A stretch of 64,000 nucleotides of DNA from Acidobacteriaceae bacterium (GTDB lineage Bacteria; Acidobacteriota; Terriglobia; Terriglobales; Acidobacteriaceae). Under the pieces are notes generated by a model. That model was given only the letters and a program-made list of their open reading frames with translations. It had not been told where the DNA came from and searched no databases. Shown piece by piece: positions 30,964 to 40,900 of the stretch; the first letter of the stretch is position 1, and each line of letters opens with the position of its first letter. The translations under genes were made by a program, and so were the position numbers. Location: NCBI GenBank assembly GCA_003151335.1, contig PLXE01000098.1, positions 1 to 64,000 of the forward strand, read 5' to 3'.

Positions 30964-31398
30964 CTATGGCTCGGTCACCAGCTCTTCCTCCACAAATGCC
31001 TTATCTTCCACGGTGCGGCCGGCGAGAGCGAACGAGCGCGTCAGTTGGGCCTGGCCATTCTCGATGCTGGTAATGACGTAGGAGCAGCCCAACCAATACG
31101 CCTCCGCGAGGTCGGTTGGCGACCAGTACGCGGGATGATCGGGATGCGAGTGATAAAAGCCGATAATGTCGAGTCCGCGGATCCGCGCGTCACGCTGGAT
31201 ACGCACCGCCTCCGCCGGATCAATTTCATAGCGATCGCTTGCCGAGTCTGCCCGCATGTTGCGGCAACGCACCGTCGCGCTCACCATTCGAGTATCGCCT
31301 TCGACCCTGCCCAATAGCGCGCCGCAGCATTCGTACGGATACGTTTCTTCGCCGTGGCGGCGAATCTCGTCATAAATAAGCTGGCGGAGTTTCAACAT
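30964..31398 (-). CDS. JAMM/MPN-domain metalloprotease (M67 family)
   Basis: This 144-residue protein has the full JAMM zinc motif: an upstream Glu in E-E-T-Y-P-Y-E-C-C-G, then H-S-H-P with S and D following (S-P-T-D). It is likely an isopeptidase or metal-dependent hydrolase. Bacterial members often sit with ubiquitin-like ThiS/MoaD or E1-like genes, but none is adjacent here. The substrate is unknown. Confidence 0.88.
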   Translation of the reverse strand: MLKLRQLIYDEIRRHGEETYPYECCGALLGRVEGDTRMVSATVRCRNMRADSASDRYEIDPAEAVRIQRDARIRGLDIIGFYHSHPDHPAYWSPTDLAEAYWLGCSYVITSIENGQAQLTRSFALAGRTVEDKAFVEEELVTEP

Positions 31399-31680
31399 GC
31401 GTCGCTGCCTTTTCTATCACGTCTACGGGCGATTTCCCGGAGAAAATGTTCTCCACTCGTGGCGCAACGACTGGTTAGGTTTGTGATTCCGGCCTCAACG
31501 CAGGTTGCCGTCTCCCCGTGCAGTGTGCGACAGTGTGAGTCTCTGCGATGCCGGCTCCAGTAAAGTGTGTTGGAAGCCGATGCAACATAAGTACGGTATT
31601 CCGGCATCGTAATCCATGGCCAAGACGGTCATGGCGACTCCCCTCTGACGGGGGCCGTTCGCGAAGGGTTATTGCGGAAG

Positions 31681-32142
31681 ATGACCAAGAAGATCAAGGC
31701 GAAATCGTACGAAGACACGCTGGCGTGGTTTCGCAGTCATGAATTTGACATACTGGAAGCTCCGGGCACCAGTAACCGGGTATTTCTGAAGAAGCACCAC
31801 TGCTCTGCCGCCATTGAGCGCACAGAGGATGGTGGGATCAAGCTATTCGCCTATCCCGGATACCTCCTCAATGGCGAGATCTCAAAGCTGGTCGATCACG
31901 GCTACCAGAAGGTCTTGAAGACCACCAAAGCCGAGTATCCTGCCACCGCCGACCACCTCAAAGCGTTGCACCAGTTCACTGAGGAGTTGAAGGAAGGGAT
32001 TGGCGCCATCAGTCTCTACAATGAAGGCCTGGGTACGGTAAGCGAGTCGTATATGTACGATCGCATGCGCGGACGCGATCTGCCGGAAGCGGAACGTCCC
32101 CAACGCCCGTGGCAAACGGCACCCGGTAAGCGCCGCGCATAG
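31681..32142 (+). CDS. Conserved hypothetical protein
   Basis: This basic protein of 153 residues has no membrane segment or signal peptide. ATG 31681 is preferred over an in-frame TTG nine bases earlier. The middle part alternates beta-like strands (R-V-F-L-K-K, I-K-L-F-A-Y) and a helix, and the C-terminus is proline/arginine-rich. I do not recognise the family. It is followed by a terminator. Confidence 0.6.
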   Translation: MTKKIKAKSYEDTLAWFRSHEFDILEAPGTSNRVFLKKHHCSAAIERTEDGGIKLFAYPGYLLNGEISKLVDHGYQKVLKTTKAEYPATADHLKALHQFTEELKEGIGAISLYNEGLGTVSESYMYDRMRGRDLPEAERPQRPWQTAPGKRRA

Positions 32143-32253
32143 CTTCTTCCTTCAATCCGCGATGTGTCCCGGCTTCGCCAGGTTGTAAGTGTCCCGCGAA
32201 TAAACCACCTCTCGCTCGCGCAAACCCGTTAGGGAAATCCGCCATCCAAATAC

Positions 32254-32280
32254 AGCGGTGGGCGCGGGCCCGCCGCTTTT
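32254..32280 (+). terminator. Rho-independent terminator
   Basis: A 10-bp stem (AGCGGTGGGC / GCCCGCCGCT, one wobble) with a 4-nt loop is followed by TTTT. It lies about 110 bp downstream of the hypothetical gene ending at 32142. Confidence 0.65.
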
Positions 32281-32310
32281 GGTACTGATCTAATTCCGTG
32301 TTGCCGCTGA

Positions 32311-32382
32311 ATCTCCGGGCCGCCCGCGATGGCAGCGACCCTCACCGATCACGTGTGGTCGCTGGCAGAACTGCTGTCCTAA
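32311..32382 (+). pseudogene. Relic of a transposase C-terminus
   Basis: An open stretch encodes P-A-M-A-A-T-L-T-D-H-V-W-S-L-A-E-L-L-S before TAA 32380. This strongly resembles the P-A-M-x-A-x-L-T-D-H-x-W-S-x-x-E-L tail seen at the end of IS1-like transposase proteins. A stop (32308) and no start precede it, so only the tail remains. The rest of this roughly 400-bp gap shows no gene. Confidence 0.45.
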
Positions 32383-32541
32383 AGGATAAGCCAGAGTAAT
32401 ATCTACGCAGACAAGAAGACCCGCCTGCAAACGGGTCTAACTCTGCGCGTCGGTGCGCGCTCGCTAAATGTCTGGACAGAAGTTTCGCGCACCCGCAGCC
32501 AAGAGTCAACGCTTAGTTTGCGTGCGGCGGAGGTGTGCGCG

Positions 32542-33477
32542 ATGGGTCTTTGGGCGGCTCATTTTCACTGGACTGTACTGCTTCGGTGGGACGTATTGGG
32601 ATGGAGCATCGGCATTCTCCTTGCGGTCGGGGGGTTAATGTTAACCTTCGACCAATACACCGGAGCGAATGTGTGTTTCGTGATTGTTGCCGCCCTTATC
32701 CTTACCAAGGCTACCGCCGCCACGATTGCTGCGCCTGATCCGCCATTAGGCAGAATTCTATTTACGTTCTTGATCTTTGGAATAGTTGGGGTTGGTATCG
32801 TGGAAACCGTTAGGGGCGTGAACCATTGGAGGTCAACCCGTCAAACCTCACAATCACAACCACCCCCAAGAAATATCTATCATGTGCCTTTGTCCGATAG
32901 AGTTGACGCTTCAGACGGGGTCAATGCAAAGAAGTCGAGAGCGCCGCAGCAATCCCTGACCGGCAAGAAGAATGGTCAGGTTGGCGGAGGCGTGACCGCT
33001 GGCCCGTGTAGCAATGTGCAAATCGGAGGAAGCAACAACCAGGCCACAACAAATTGCGTTCCCCCACCCCCGCCGGCCAGAACTCTAAGCAACACCGATT
33101 TAGAAAAATTACGAAAGGCGCTGACCGTAAATATTGTTCCGAAGCCGAAAGTAGCGGTGAAATCAGTCGGTGCAGACACTGACATGCCCGCGTTCCCGAA
33201 CCAGGTCACGCAGGCATTTAGCGGTGGGGGTTGGGACGTTATACCTATATGGAGCGGAAGCAGCGGCGTCCTTGTTCTTAAAAACGGGAGCGCGATTGCA
33301 CCATCGCAGGACGGTTTGCATTGTGCATTTCGTGACGCAGACGCAGACAGGCCGGAAGTGAAGCAGGTTCTACAAGCGTTCAAAAATGCGCACCTACCCT
33401 GTGAGCGAACTGATGACTCACCCGAAGGGGGTGCGCTGCTAATGGTCATTATCGGTCCCAAAATGTATCCGCATTAA
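32542..33477 (+). CDS. Hypothetical protein with N-terminal membrane helices
   Basis: This 311-residue protein starts at ATG 32542 with GGAGGTG eight bases upstream. Three hydrophobic helices (about residues 15-34, 38-57 and 68-86) are followed by a low-complexity linker with a C-S-N-V-Q-I-G-G-S-N-N-Q motif and a proline run, then a globular C-terminal domain with several cysteines. I do not recognise the family. Its composition and its place beside a transposase relic suggest an accessory gene. Confidence 0.6.
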   Translation: MGLWAAHFHWTVLLRWDVLGWSIGILLAVGGLMLTFDQYTGANVCFVIVAALILTKATAATIAAPDPPLGRILFTFLIFGIVGVGIVETVRGVNHWRSTRQTSQSQPPPRNIYHVPLSDRVDASDGVNAKKSRAPQQSLTGKKNGQVGGGVTAGPCSNVQIGGSNNQATTNCVPPPPPARTLSNTDLEKLRKALTVNIVPKPKVAVKSVGADTDMPAFPNQVTQAFSGGGWDVIPIWSGSSGVLVLKNGSAIAPSQDGLHCAFRDADADRPEVKQVLQAFKNAHLPCERTDDSPEGGALLMVIIGPKMYPH

Positions 33478-33491
33478 CGATCAGCATTCAT

Positions 33492-33815
33492 ATGCGAACC
33501 ATCGGGCTTGGAGCCATTTGCGTTGTCGGTCTCGCCGTTGTCGCATGGCTTTTCTTTGGCGGCGGCAGATGGGCGTTGTTCTACCTCCAGGCAACCGCAT
33601 CGAAAATACGGCGCGCAGTCTTCTCTGTCTTGTTGATCTGGGCGCTGGCCGACTCGGTTCTGACGTTCCGCGACTGGAAGGAACTCCCCCCGTTTTTCCG
33701 ACTGTGCGGCTTCGTCGGGAGCTTTCTTCTGTCATTCCTGTTTATTGGACTGCTGGCACTCGCCTGGGACTGGATCGCTCATCGCTGGGGCAGGAGAGCA
33801 GCAACATGGAATTAG
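33492..33815 (+). CDS. Small hypothetical membrane protein
   Basis: This 107-residue protein has three hydrophobic segments (about 5-22, 40-56 and 66-90) and follows the previous hypothetical gene by only 14 bp. The pair may form a small accessory unit. It has no family I recognise. Confidence 0.55.
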   Translation: MRTIGLGAICVVGLAVVAWLFFGGGRWALFYLQATASKIRRAVFSVLLIWALADSVLTFRDWKELPPFFRLCGFVGSFLLSFLFIGLLALAWDWIAHRWGRRAATWN

Positions 33816-33923
33816 GTCAGTACCCCGCTTTTTTGTCTGCGCCGTGGATCTCGCGCGGGTGTAGAATTCATCCGGATACAGGCGGTATCCCCGCCAGGCC
33901 GGGGAACTGCACTGGAGGACATC

Positions 33924-34811
33924 GTGAGTATCACCACCGGCGACTTCCGCTCGAAGATTACTTCTTCCACCCTTCTCGAAAAAAAACAGCGTAAGGAAAT
34001 CATTACTTGTCTGACCGCCTACGACTATCCCAGCGCGCGGCTGGTGGATGAGGCCGGCGTTGACATGGTCCTGGTCGGCGACTCTCTCGGCATGGTGATG
34101 CTGGGCTATGAAAATACCCTGCCGGTCACTATGCAGGAGATGCTGCACCACACGCGCGCAGTGAGGCGCGGCGTCAAACGGGCATTTCTGGTGGCCGACA
34201 TGCCTTTCGCCTCGTTCCATGTCACACAGCGCGATGCTCTGCGCAATGCTGCTCGCTTTATCAAGGAGGCGGGCGCCGAAGCGGTGAAGATCGAGGGCGG
34301 CGAGAAGCGCTCCCGCCTGGTCGAACGCATGGTCGAGGCGGAGATTCCCGTGGTCGGCCACATCGGACTTACGCCGCAATCGTTGCACGCCATGGGCGGA
34401 TACAAGGTCCAAGGCAAGACCCTGCAAGCAGTCGAGCAACTGATGCACGACGCGATCGCCCTGGAGCGCGCTGGCGCCTGTTGCATCGTTCTCGAAGGCA
34501 TCCCGCGCGAGGTCGCCGGCATGATCACGCGCGAGCTGGAGGTCCCGACCATCGGTATCGGCGCCGGCCCCGAGTGCGATGGGCAGGTTCTGGTCTTCCA
34601 CGATCTGCTGGGACTGACGTTTGCGCCGCCAGCCAAGTTCGTCCGCCGCTATGCGGACCTGGCATCCGTGATCGGCAATGCCGTGGTTGCTTTCAAGGAC
34701 GACGTGAAGGCCGGGAGCTATCCGTCCGACGCCGAGTCCTATCACCTGCCCAAGGAGACGCTCTCCGCGTTAGCGGGAATTGCGCAACGCAAGCGAGCTG
34801 TGCAACTGTAG
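33924..34811 (+). CDS. panB: 3-methyl-2-oxobutanoate hydroxymethyltransferase
   Basis: This 295-residue TIM-barrel enzyme makes ketopantoate, the first step of pantothenate and CoA synthesis. Seen motifs are L-T-A-Y-D-Y-P-S-A, V-G-D-S-L-G-M-V (Mg-binding Asp) and G-H-I-G-L-T-P-Q-S. GTG 33924 follows a GGAGG. It is the first gene of panB, a secreted gene and panC. Confidence 0.97.
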   Translation: MSITTGDFRSKITSSTLLEKKQRKEIITCLTAYDYPSARLVDEAGVDMVLVGDSLGMVMLGYENTLPVTMQEMLHHTRAVRRGVKRAFLVADMPFASFHVTQRDALRNAARFIKEAGAEAVKIEGGEKRSRLVERMVEAEIPVVGHIGLTPQSLHAMGGYKVQGKTLQAVEQLMHDAIALERAGACCIVLEGIPREVAGMITRELEVPTIGIGAGPECDGQVLVFHDLLGLTFAPPAKFVRRYADLASVIGNAVVAFKDDVKAGSYPSDAESYHLPKETLSALAGIAQRKRAVQL

Positions 34812-34816
34812 GAGAC

Positions 34817-35491
34817 ATGCGGCTGTTGCTGCGGGTTGTCATCTTGTCAGTCCTGGCGCTGGGCCTGCCCGCAGTTGCGGCCGGCCAGAAGCCTTCTACG
34901 CCTCCAGCGCCGCTCCGTAAGCCTGTTCCCAGAAAGCGTTACTGCCAGCCTGATGGCGGCTTCTGCTTCAAGTATCCGGGTTCCTGGACCATGCTGGGCA
35001 AGGTTTACGATGGCGATGGTGTGGTCGTAGCGCCTCCTCAAAAGCTGGACAAGGCACTGTGGGATGAAATCACGGTTGCGCTGATCACGCCACTGTCGGA
35101 AGGCGATGAAGAGGCGGTAAGCCTGGACGTGATGATCGAACAGGCGTCCAAGAGTATGCGCGAGGGCGGCCAGGCGTTCGAAACCTTGCAACGCCAGCAG
35201 CGCACGGTGGACCACAAACCGGCCCAGATGCTGAAGGTCCGCTATCACGAGAAGGCGACCGATCGCGATTGGGTCGAAGAGATAGTTTTTATTCAGGGCC
35301 CCGAGGGCGAGATATACTCCGTCGCCTTGAAATGTTCGCCGGAAAATCTGGCGCGTCTGGAACCGCTATTTACGGGGGTGCTGGAAAGCTGGATGCTGCC
35401 CGAGCCTGAACCTCCAGCAGGCGAGGAGGAGGATAAGCCCAAGCAGCCAACTCCACCTTCGAAAGCGGCGCCGCCCAGCCAGCCACACTGA
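34817..35491 (+). CDS. Secreted protein of unknown function between panB and panC
   Basis: This protein of about 224 residues starts at ATG 34817, whose Shine-Dalgarno overlaps the panB stop. A signal peptide (L-L-L-R-V-V-I-L-S-V-L-A-L-G) is followed by a domain with F-C-F-K-Y-P-G-S-W, then a proline/lysine tail. The F-x-Y-P-x-S-W pattern recalls the PsbP/LpqN-like superfamily, weakly. It has no obvious link to pantothenate. Confidence 0.7.
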   Translation: MRLLLRVVILSVLALGLPAVAAGQKPSTPPAPLRKPVPRKRYCQPDGGFCFKYPGSWTMLGKVYDGDGVVVAPPQKLDKALWDEITVALITPLSEGDEEAVSLDVMIEQASKSMREGGQAFETLQRQQRTVDHKPAQMLKVRYHEKATDRDWVEEIVFIQGPEGEIYSVALKCSPENLARLEPLFTGVLESWMLPEPEPPAGEEEDKPKQPTPPSKAAPPSQPH

Positions 35492-35503
35492 CGACATCAT
35501 CCC

Positions 35504-36358
35504 GTGAAACGCATTGCAACCATCGCCGAGATGAAGGCGGCTTGCCGTCAAGTGACCCGTAACGGCAAGACCCTGGGATTGGTGCCCACCATGGGCGCGC
35601 TGCACGAAGGCCATCTTTCGCTGGTGCGCGCGTCGAAGGCACGCTGCGATGTGACCGCCGTTTCCATCTTCGTTAATCCGCTGCAATTCGGTCCGGCGGA
35701 AGATCTGGACAAGTATCCGCGCACCATGGAACGCGATACTGCGCTGCTGGAGCAACTGGGCGCCGACCTTCTGTTCACGCCTGCCGTGGAGGAAATGTAT
35801 CCCCCAAGGGCGCAGACCTACGTGCTGGTCGAGGACCTGAGCAACAAGCTCGACGGCGCATCGCGCCCGGGACATTTCCGCGGCGTGGCGACCGTTGTGG
35901 CAAAGTTGTTCGAAATCGTCCGCCCCGATTTAGCCTTCTTCGGCCAGAAAGACGGTGCACAGGTAGCCGTGCTGCGCAAGTTAGTCAACGATCTCGATAT
36001 GGACCTGGAGGTCGTCGTCTGTCCCATCGTGCGTGAAAAAGACGGATTGGCAATGAGTTCTCGCAACGCCTACCTGACGTCCGAGCAGCGGCAGCAGGCG
36101 ACCGTGTTGTATCGGTCGCTGCTTCGGGTGCAGGCCGCCGTGGACCGTGGCGAGCGCGACTCCGCCAAGCTGATCGAGATTGGCAAGCAGGTGATAGCGC
36201 AAGAGGCTGGAGTGAAGCTGGACTACTTCGCCATCATCGATCTCGACACACTTGACCCAGTTGCAGATGTATCGCACTGCGCGCTGGTGGCCGTCGCGGC
36301 GTACATCGGCAGCACCAGGCTGATCGACAACATCCTGGTCACGCCTTCGTCACGGTAG
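35504..36358 (+). CDS. panC: Pantothenate synthetase
   Basis: This 284-residue enzyme joins pantoate and beta-alanine using ATP. The adenylate-forming signature is seen as P-T-M-G-A-L-H-E-G-H-L, with F-V-N-P-L-Q-F-G, F-F-G-Q-K-D and M-S-S-R-N-A-Y-L. GTG 35504 lies 12 bp after the previous stop. It overlaps the end of the convergent GT39 gene by 9 bp. Confidence 0.97.
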   Translation: MKRIATIAEMKAACRQVTRNGKTLGLVPTMGALHEGHLSLVRASKARCDVTAVSIFVNPLQFGPAEDLDKYPRTMERDTALLEQLGADLLFTPAVEEMYPPRAQTYVLVEDLSNKLDGASRPGHFRGVATVVAKLFEIVRPDLAFFGQKDGAQVAVLRKLVNDLDMDLEVVVCPIVREKDGLAMSSRNAYLTSEQRQQATVLYRSLLRVQAAVDRGERDSAKLIEIGKQVIAQEAGVKLDYFAIIDLDTLDPVADVSHCALVAVAAYIGSTRLIDNILVTPSSR

Positions 36359-37723
36359 CGCCTTTCTTCGTCTGATTCCTGATAACCATGCCCCGCCGAG
36401 AACCAGCACTACCGGGAAGCATTCCAACGTGTAGCGCGGCTCGGGGTTCTCCAGCGTGCCCAGGAACGCCGAGCGCAACAGCACCAACAACAACATGAGG
36501 GCGAGGTAGCGAGGCCGCGGCCCGCGCACCACTCCCATCGCTGCTGCGAACAGGAACAGCAGGTTGAGCACGCCCCAGAGTGTGGCTAGGACGCTGCTCT
36601 GAGTGTCGTTGGCGTACTCCCACCAGCGCGTGTTGAGCGGCAGCATCTCCGTGCGTGGGCGCAGCCACATGTCGGCGATGCGCAGCCCTGGCAACCAGAC
36701 GTAATAGCGAAACGGCGCTTGCTTTATGCGCTCATTCGCCAACTCCGCAAAGCGAGCGTTCAGTTCGGGATCGACAAAATGCGTCTTGGCGTAATCGTTG
36801 AAGATCGCTTGCGTCGTCTCGCGCTGCTGCGCGCTGTCGAACGCCCGCGAGGGTAGGTTCTGCAAAGTAACGTCATCGCCCGGAACCTGCCAGTAAACTT
36901 CCTCGGTGGAAACGTAGTCCACGACCCAGGTTCGCACCCACTTGTCGAAACCAGACGGCACAAACTCGTCCGGATCGCTGGCGTAACGTGGGGCCAGGGG
37001 TTGGAAGCGGTGGAAGTCGCGCCAGTTTCTCGCCGTCCACGGCGCCAGGGGAGCCAGCGAAACCGCCAGTACCAACGCTCCTGCCCAGAACAGACGGGTT
37101 CGCTCCGCTGGTCTTTGCCACATCCGCCACAGGAGGAACAGGCCCAGCGCCACCAGCAAAATGCCACCGTCGGGGCGAAGCAAGATTCCCGCCGCAACGG
37201 CGAAGGCGCAGCCCATCCAGGCGGGCCAGCAGGTGAGCCCTTCTGCCGCGGCCTGGAACGCGGTGACCGCGCAATCGAGCGCCACCGCAGTGAAGAAGAT
37301 GCTCAGCGTCTCAGCCAGCGGAGCCACGGTATAGTTGGCGGTAAAAGGACACAGCGCAGCCAGAAGAAATGCGAACCGCGCCGCTTGCGGCGACACCGTT
37401 CTACGCGCCAGGTCGGCGATGACGAAACAGCCCGCCACGTCGATGGCGATCTGCGCCAACAGGACGGCGTTATAATGCTCGCTTCCAAATAGCGCAAAGC
37501 AGACGGCCAGAAACGCGGGATAGCCGGGCAGGCGAATCCAGGTAGGCCGCGGCCCTTCGGCGTGGGTCAGGCCGTAGATGCCGTGCTGAAGCCAGTTCTT
37601 GGCGATGTCGCCGTAAACCAGCGAATCGCCGGTCACGTGCGGGAATCTAATGTAGAGGAAAATCCGCAGGGCAAAAGCCGCCAGTGTGACCAGCAGGAAG
37701 TACTTCCGAGACTCCCGCAGCAT
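36350..37723 (-). CDS. GT39-like membrane glycosyltransferase
   Basis: The protein is about 457 residues from ATG 37723 (upstream TTG and GTG are in frame but lack a Shine-Dalgarno). The first helix is followed by an acidic G-D-S-L-V-Y motif in the first loop, as in dolichyl-phosphate-mannose/ArnT-type transferases. About ten more helices follow. It likely transfers a sugar from a lipid carrier, but the substrate is unknown. Confidence 0.78.
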   Translation of the reverse strand: MLRESRKYFLLVTLAAFALRIFLYIRFPHVTGDSLVYGDIAKNWLQHGIYGLTHAEGPRPTWIRLPGYPAFLAVCFALFGSEHYNAVLLAQIAIDVAGCFVIADLARRTVSPQAARFAFLLAALCPFTANYTVAPLAETLSIFFTAVALDCAVTAFQAAAEGLTCWPAWMGCAFAVAAGILLRPDGGILLVALGLFLLWRMWQRPAERTRLFWAGALVLAVSLAPLAPWTARNWRDFHRFQPLAPRYASDPDEFVPSGFDKWVRTWVVDYVSTEEVYWQVPGDDVTLQNLPSRAFDSAQQRETTQAIFNDYAKTHFVDPELNARFAELANERIKQAPFRYYVWLPGLRIADMWLRPRTEMLPLNTRWWEYANDTQSSVLATLWGVLNLLFLFAAAMGVVRGPRPRYLALMLLLVLLRSAFLGTLENPEPRYTLECFPVVLVLGGAWLSGIRRRKALP

Positions 37724-37816
37724 GTTCCAGAATGGTGGCAGCTCCGTTCTCCTCAGCGAATTGCGCTCCGGTTCCAGCACGTGGCGAATATAGCAGCTTG
37801 CAGGTAGCAATTAACC

Positions 37817-37903
37817 TTTGGCATTTGGCATTTGGCATTTAGCATTTGGCCGGAGTGCCTTAACTAAATGCCAAATGCCAACTGCTAAGCGCTAACTGCT
37901 GCT
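37817..37903. repeat. Heptamer array B with inverted arms
   Basis: The left arm has five 7-bp units (TTTGGCA x3, TTTAGCA, TTTGGCC), then a 14-bp core, then a right arm of units GCCAAAT, GCCAACT, GCTAAGC, GCTAACT. The arms are largely complementary and could form a long imperfect hairpin. The array lies in the divergent region between the GT39 gene and the polysaccharide enzyme. Confidence 0.85.
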
Positions 37904-37921
37904 ACGATAAATTGGCCCTGC

Positions 37922-40900
37922 ATGCCTAAGTCGAAACCGATTTTCTTCGATCCCGACCGCAAGCGCTGGCGGCGTTTACGCTTGGTGCTCGATACCAGCG
38001 TGATCGTAGCCACGGTGCTGGTGGTGTTTTTTGTCGCGACCATCATTCGTGGATCGTCCGTTCCGGGCGTGCTCCTCCCTTTGGTGAAGAAGCCCTATCA
38101 CGCACTCAAGGAAAGCCAGAAGCACAAGCCGCCACGCCGGCTGAACACCCACCGCAAAACCAAGCGGCCCGCGTCGCAGGTGGTCCTGAACTCCGACGAA
38201 GGCATTCGTGGGGCGTTCTATGTGCAGTGGGACGCGGCCAGCTTCGCCTCGCTGAAAGAGTACTACCCGCAGATCGACCTGCTATTCCCCGAGTGGATGC
38301 ATGCGCTGACCGCGGACGGCCGGCTGCAAGCGGTCACTGAACTGAACACTCTGTACAACATGATGGACGACAAGGGCAAACCACGGTCGGTGGACGAAAG
38401 GGTGATGCCTTTTCTCAAGGGCGAGAAGGCGCAAACTGACGTCCTGCCTCTGGTCAACAACTTCGATCCCATCCGCAATGAGTGGCAACCCGACGTTACC
38501 GCGAAATTCATGGCCGATCCTGCGGCGCGGCAGCGCTTCCGCAGCGAGCTGATGAGTTTCCTGGCCACCGACCAGTACAAAGGCATCACGCTCGACATTG
38601 AGGCCTTCCCCGAAAGCTCACGTGGCGACTTCCGCGCGCTGGTGCAAGAACTCTACGCCGATCTCCACGCCAAGGGCCTGAAGCTATTTATCGCGGTCCC
38701 GGTCAACGACAAGACATTCGACTATCCCGCCATCGCGCAAGTCTCGGATGGCTTGATCCTGATGAACTATGACCAGCACTACCCCGGCGGCGGCTCCGGC
38801 CCAGTCGCCGGGCAGGACTGGTTCCTGAAGAACCTGCAGGACGCCCTCAAAGTCATTCCCAAGGAAAAAATCATTTGCGCGGTCGGCAATTACGGCTACG
38901 ACTGGGCGATGAAAAAGGGCCAAAAGAAAGGCACGCCGCCCGCCGAGGTGCACACCGTCTCGGTCCAGGACGCGTGGCTGGAAGCCGAAGACGCCGAGAC
39001 CGACGTGAATTTCGATGACGATGCCATGAATCCACACTTTGCCTATCTTGACGACAGCAATGTTCGCCACGACGTGTGGTTTCTCGACGGGGTGACCGTG
39101 CTCAACCAGATGCGGGCCGCTCATTCGTTAGGCATCCTCACCTTCGCATTATGGAGGCTGGGTTCGGAAGACCGCTCGCTGTGGGCGGTTTGGGACAAGC
39201 CATACGAGGCCAATGCGCCCGCCAAGCTAAGCACTGTCCCACCTGGTCAGGATGTGGACATTGAAGGGCAAGGCGAAGTCCTGCGCATCGCCTCGCGTCC
39301 GGCCTCCGGCGAACGCACGATCAAGGTCGACGCCAATACCAATCTGGTCAGCGACGAGGTCTTTAAGACCATGCCGTCGCCGTACGTAGTCGATATGTAC
39401 GGCGGGACCTCGCAAAAGAAAGTTGCCATCACCTTCGACGACGGCCCCGACCCGACGTGGACTCCCAAGATTCTCGACGTGCTGAAAGAAAAAAACGTCA
39501 AGGCCACCTTCTTCCTCATTGGGCTGGAAGTTGAAAAGTATCCCAGCGTGGCCAAGCGCATCTACAAGGAAGGCCATGAAATCGGGAACCACACCTTCAC
39601 CCACCCCGATATCAGCAACATCTCCAAGCGCTACTTCGAAGTCGAACTGAACCTCACCGAGCGGTTGTTCGAAGGCAAGCTGGGAGTCAAGCCGGTACTC
39701 TTCCGTCCGCCCTATTCGATTGACCAGGAGCCCGATACCGCCGACCAGGTGCGTCCCTTGGAACTCTCGCAGGACATGGGCTTCATCACCGTGGGAGACA
39801 AGATCGACCCCAACGACTGGCGCGATAATCCGCGGCGTTCCGCCGACGAAATCGTGGCCGACGTGTTCGCCAACCTGCCGCCCTGCCAGCCCGGCAATCT
39901 TAGCTGCGGGAACATCATCCTGTTGCACGATGGGGGCGGTAACCGCAGCCACACCGTCAAGGCGCTGGGCATGATGATCGACGGCCTGAAGGCCCGCGGC
40001 TACGAGATCGTTCCCGTCTCCGATTTGATGGGCAAGACACGCGCGGAAATCATGCCGCCCATTTCCACCAACGAACGCTGGGCCGCCTGGGTCGACGGCC
40101 TTAGCTTCGGTATGTTCGGATTCATCTCGTCGCTCATTATTTTCGTTTTCTTCGTCGGTGACGTGCTGATGAGCGGGCGTCTGGTGCTGGTCGGAACTCT
40201 GGCCATCTTCGACCGTTTCCATCGGCGCAAGAGCAACTTCGACCCCAACTACCAGCCCGCGGTGGCCGTGCTCATCCCCGCCTACAATGAGGCGAAGGTC
40301 ATCGAGCGCACCGTCCGCTCGGTCCTGGATTCCAACTACAAGGACCTGCGAGTGATTGTCATCGACGATGGTTCCACGGACGCGACTCTGGAGGTCACGC
40401 GCGCCGCCTTCCAGAATGAGATCGCGGCCGGCCGGGTCACGGTGTTGACCAAGCCGAACTCCGGCAAAGCCGACGCGCTGAACTTCGGACTGGAGCAAGT
40501 GACGGAAGAGCTGTTTGTCGGCATCGACGCCGACACCCTGGTTGCGCCCGATGCGATCTCGAAATTGGTTCCGCACTTTAGCAATCCGCGGGTGGCAGCC
40601 ATGGCGGGCAATGCCAAAGTCGGCAATCGGGTCAATCTGTGGACCCGCTGGCAGGCGTTGGAGTACATCACCAGCCAGAACTTTGAACGACGCGCGCTCA
40701 ACACGCTCAACGCCGTGAGCGTGGTCCCCGGCGCCATTGGCGCATGGCGCACCGCTGCGGTTCGCGCCGCCGGCGGTTATCAGCACGACACCGTCGCCGA
40801 AGACGCCGATCTGACCATGGCGCTTCTCCAGGCCGGCTATTGGGTCAATTACGAGGACCGCGCGCTGGCCTACACCGAGGCGCCAACCAAGGCGCGCGGG

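Noticed and set aside
34481-34816. N-terminal extension of the secreted protein between panB and panC
   Set aside because: It overlaps panB out of frame; ATG 34817 gives a signal peptide and a Shine-Dalgarno.
37817-37903. Possible CRISPR array
   Set aside because: Units are 7 bp with no spacers and no cas genes nearby.
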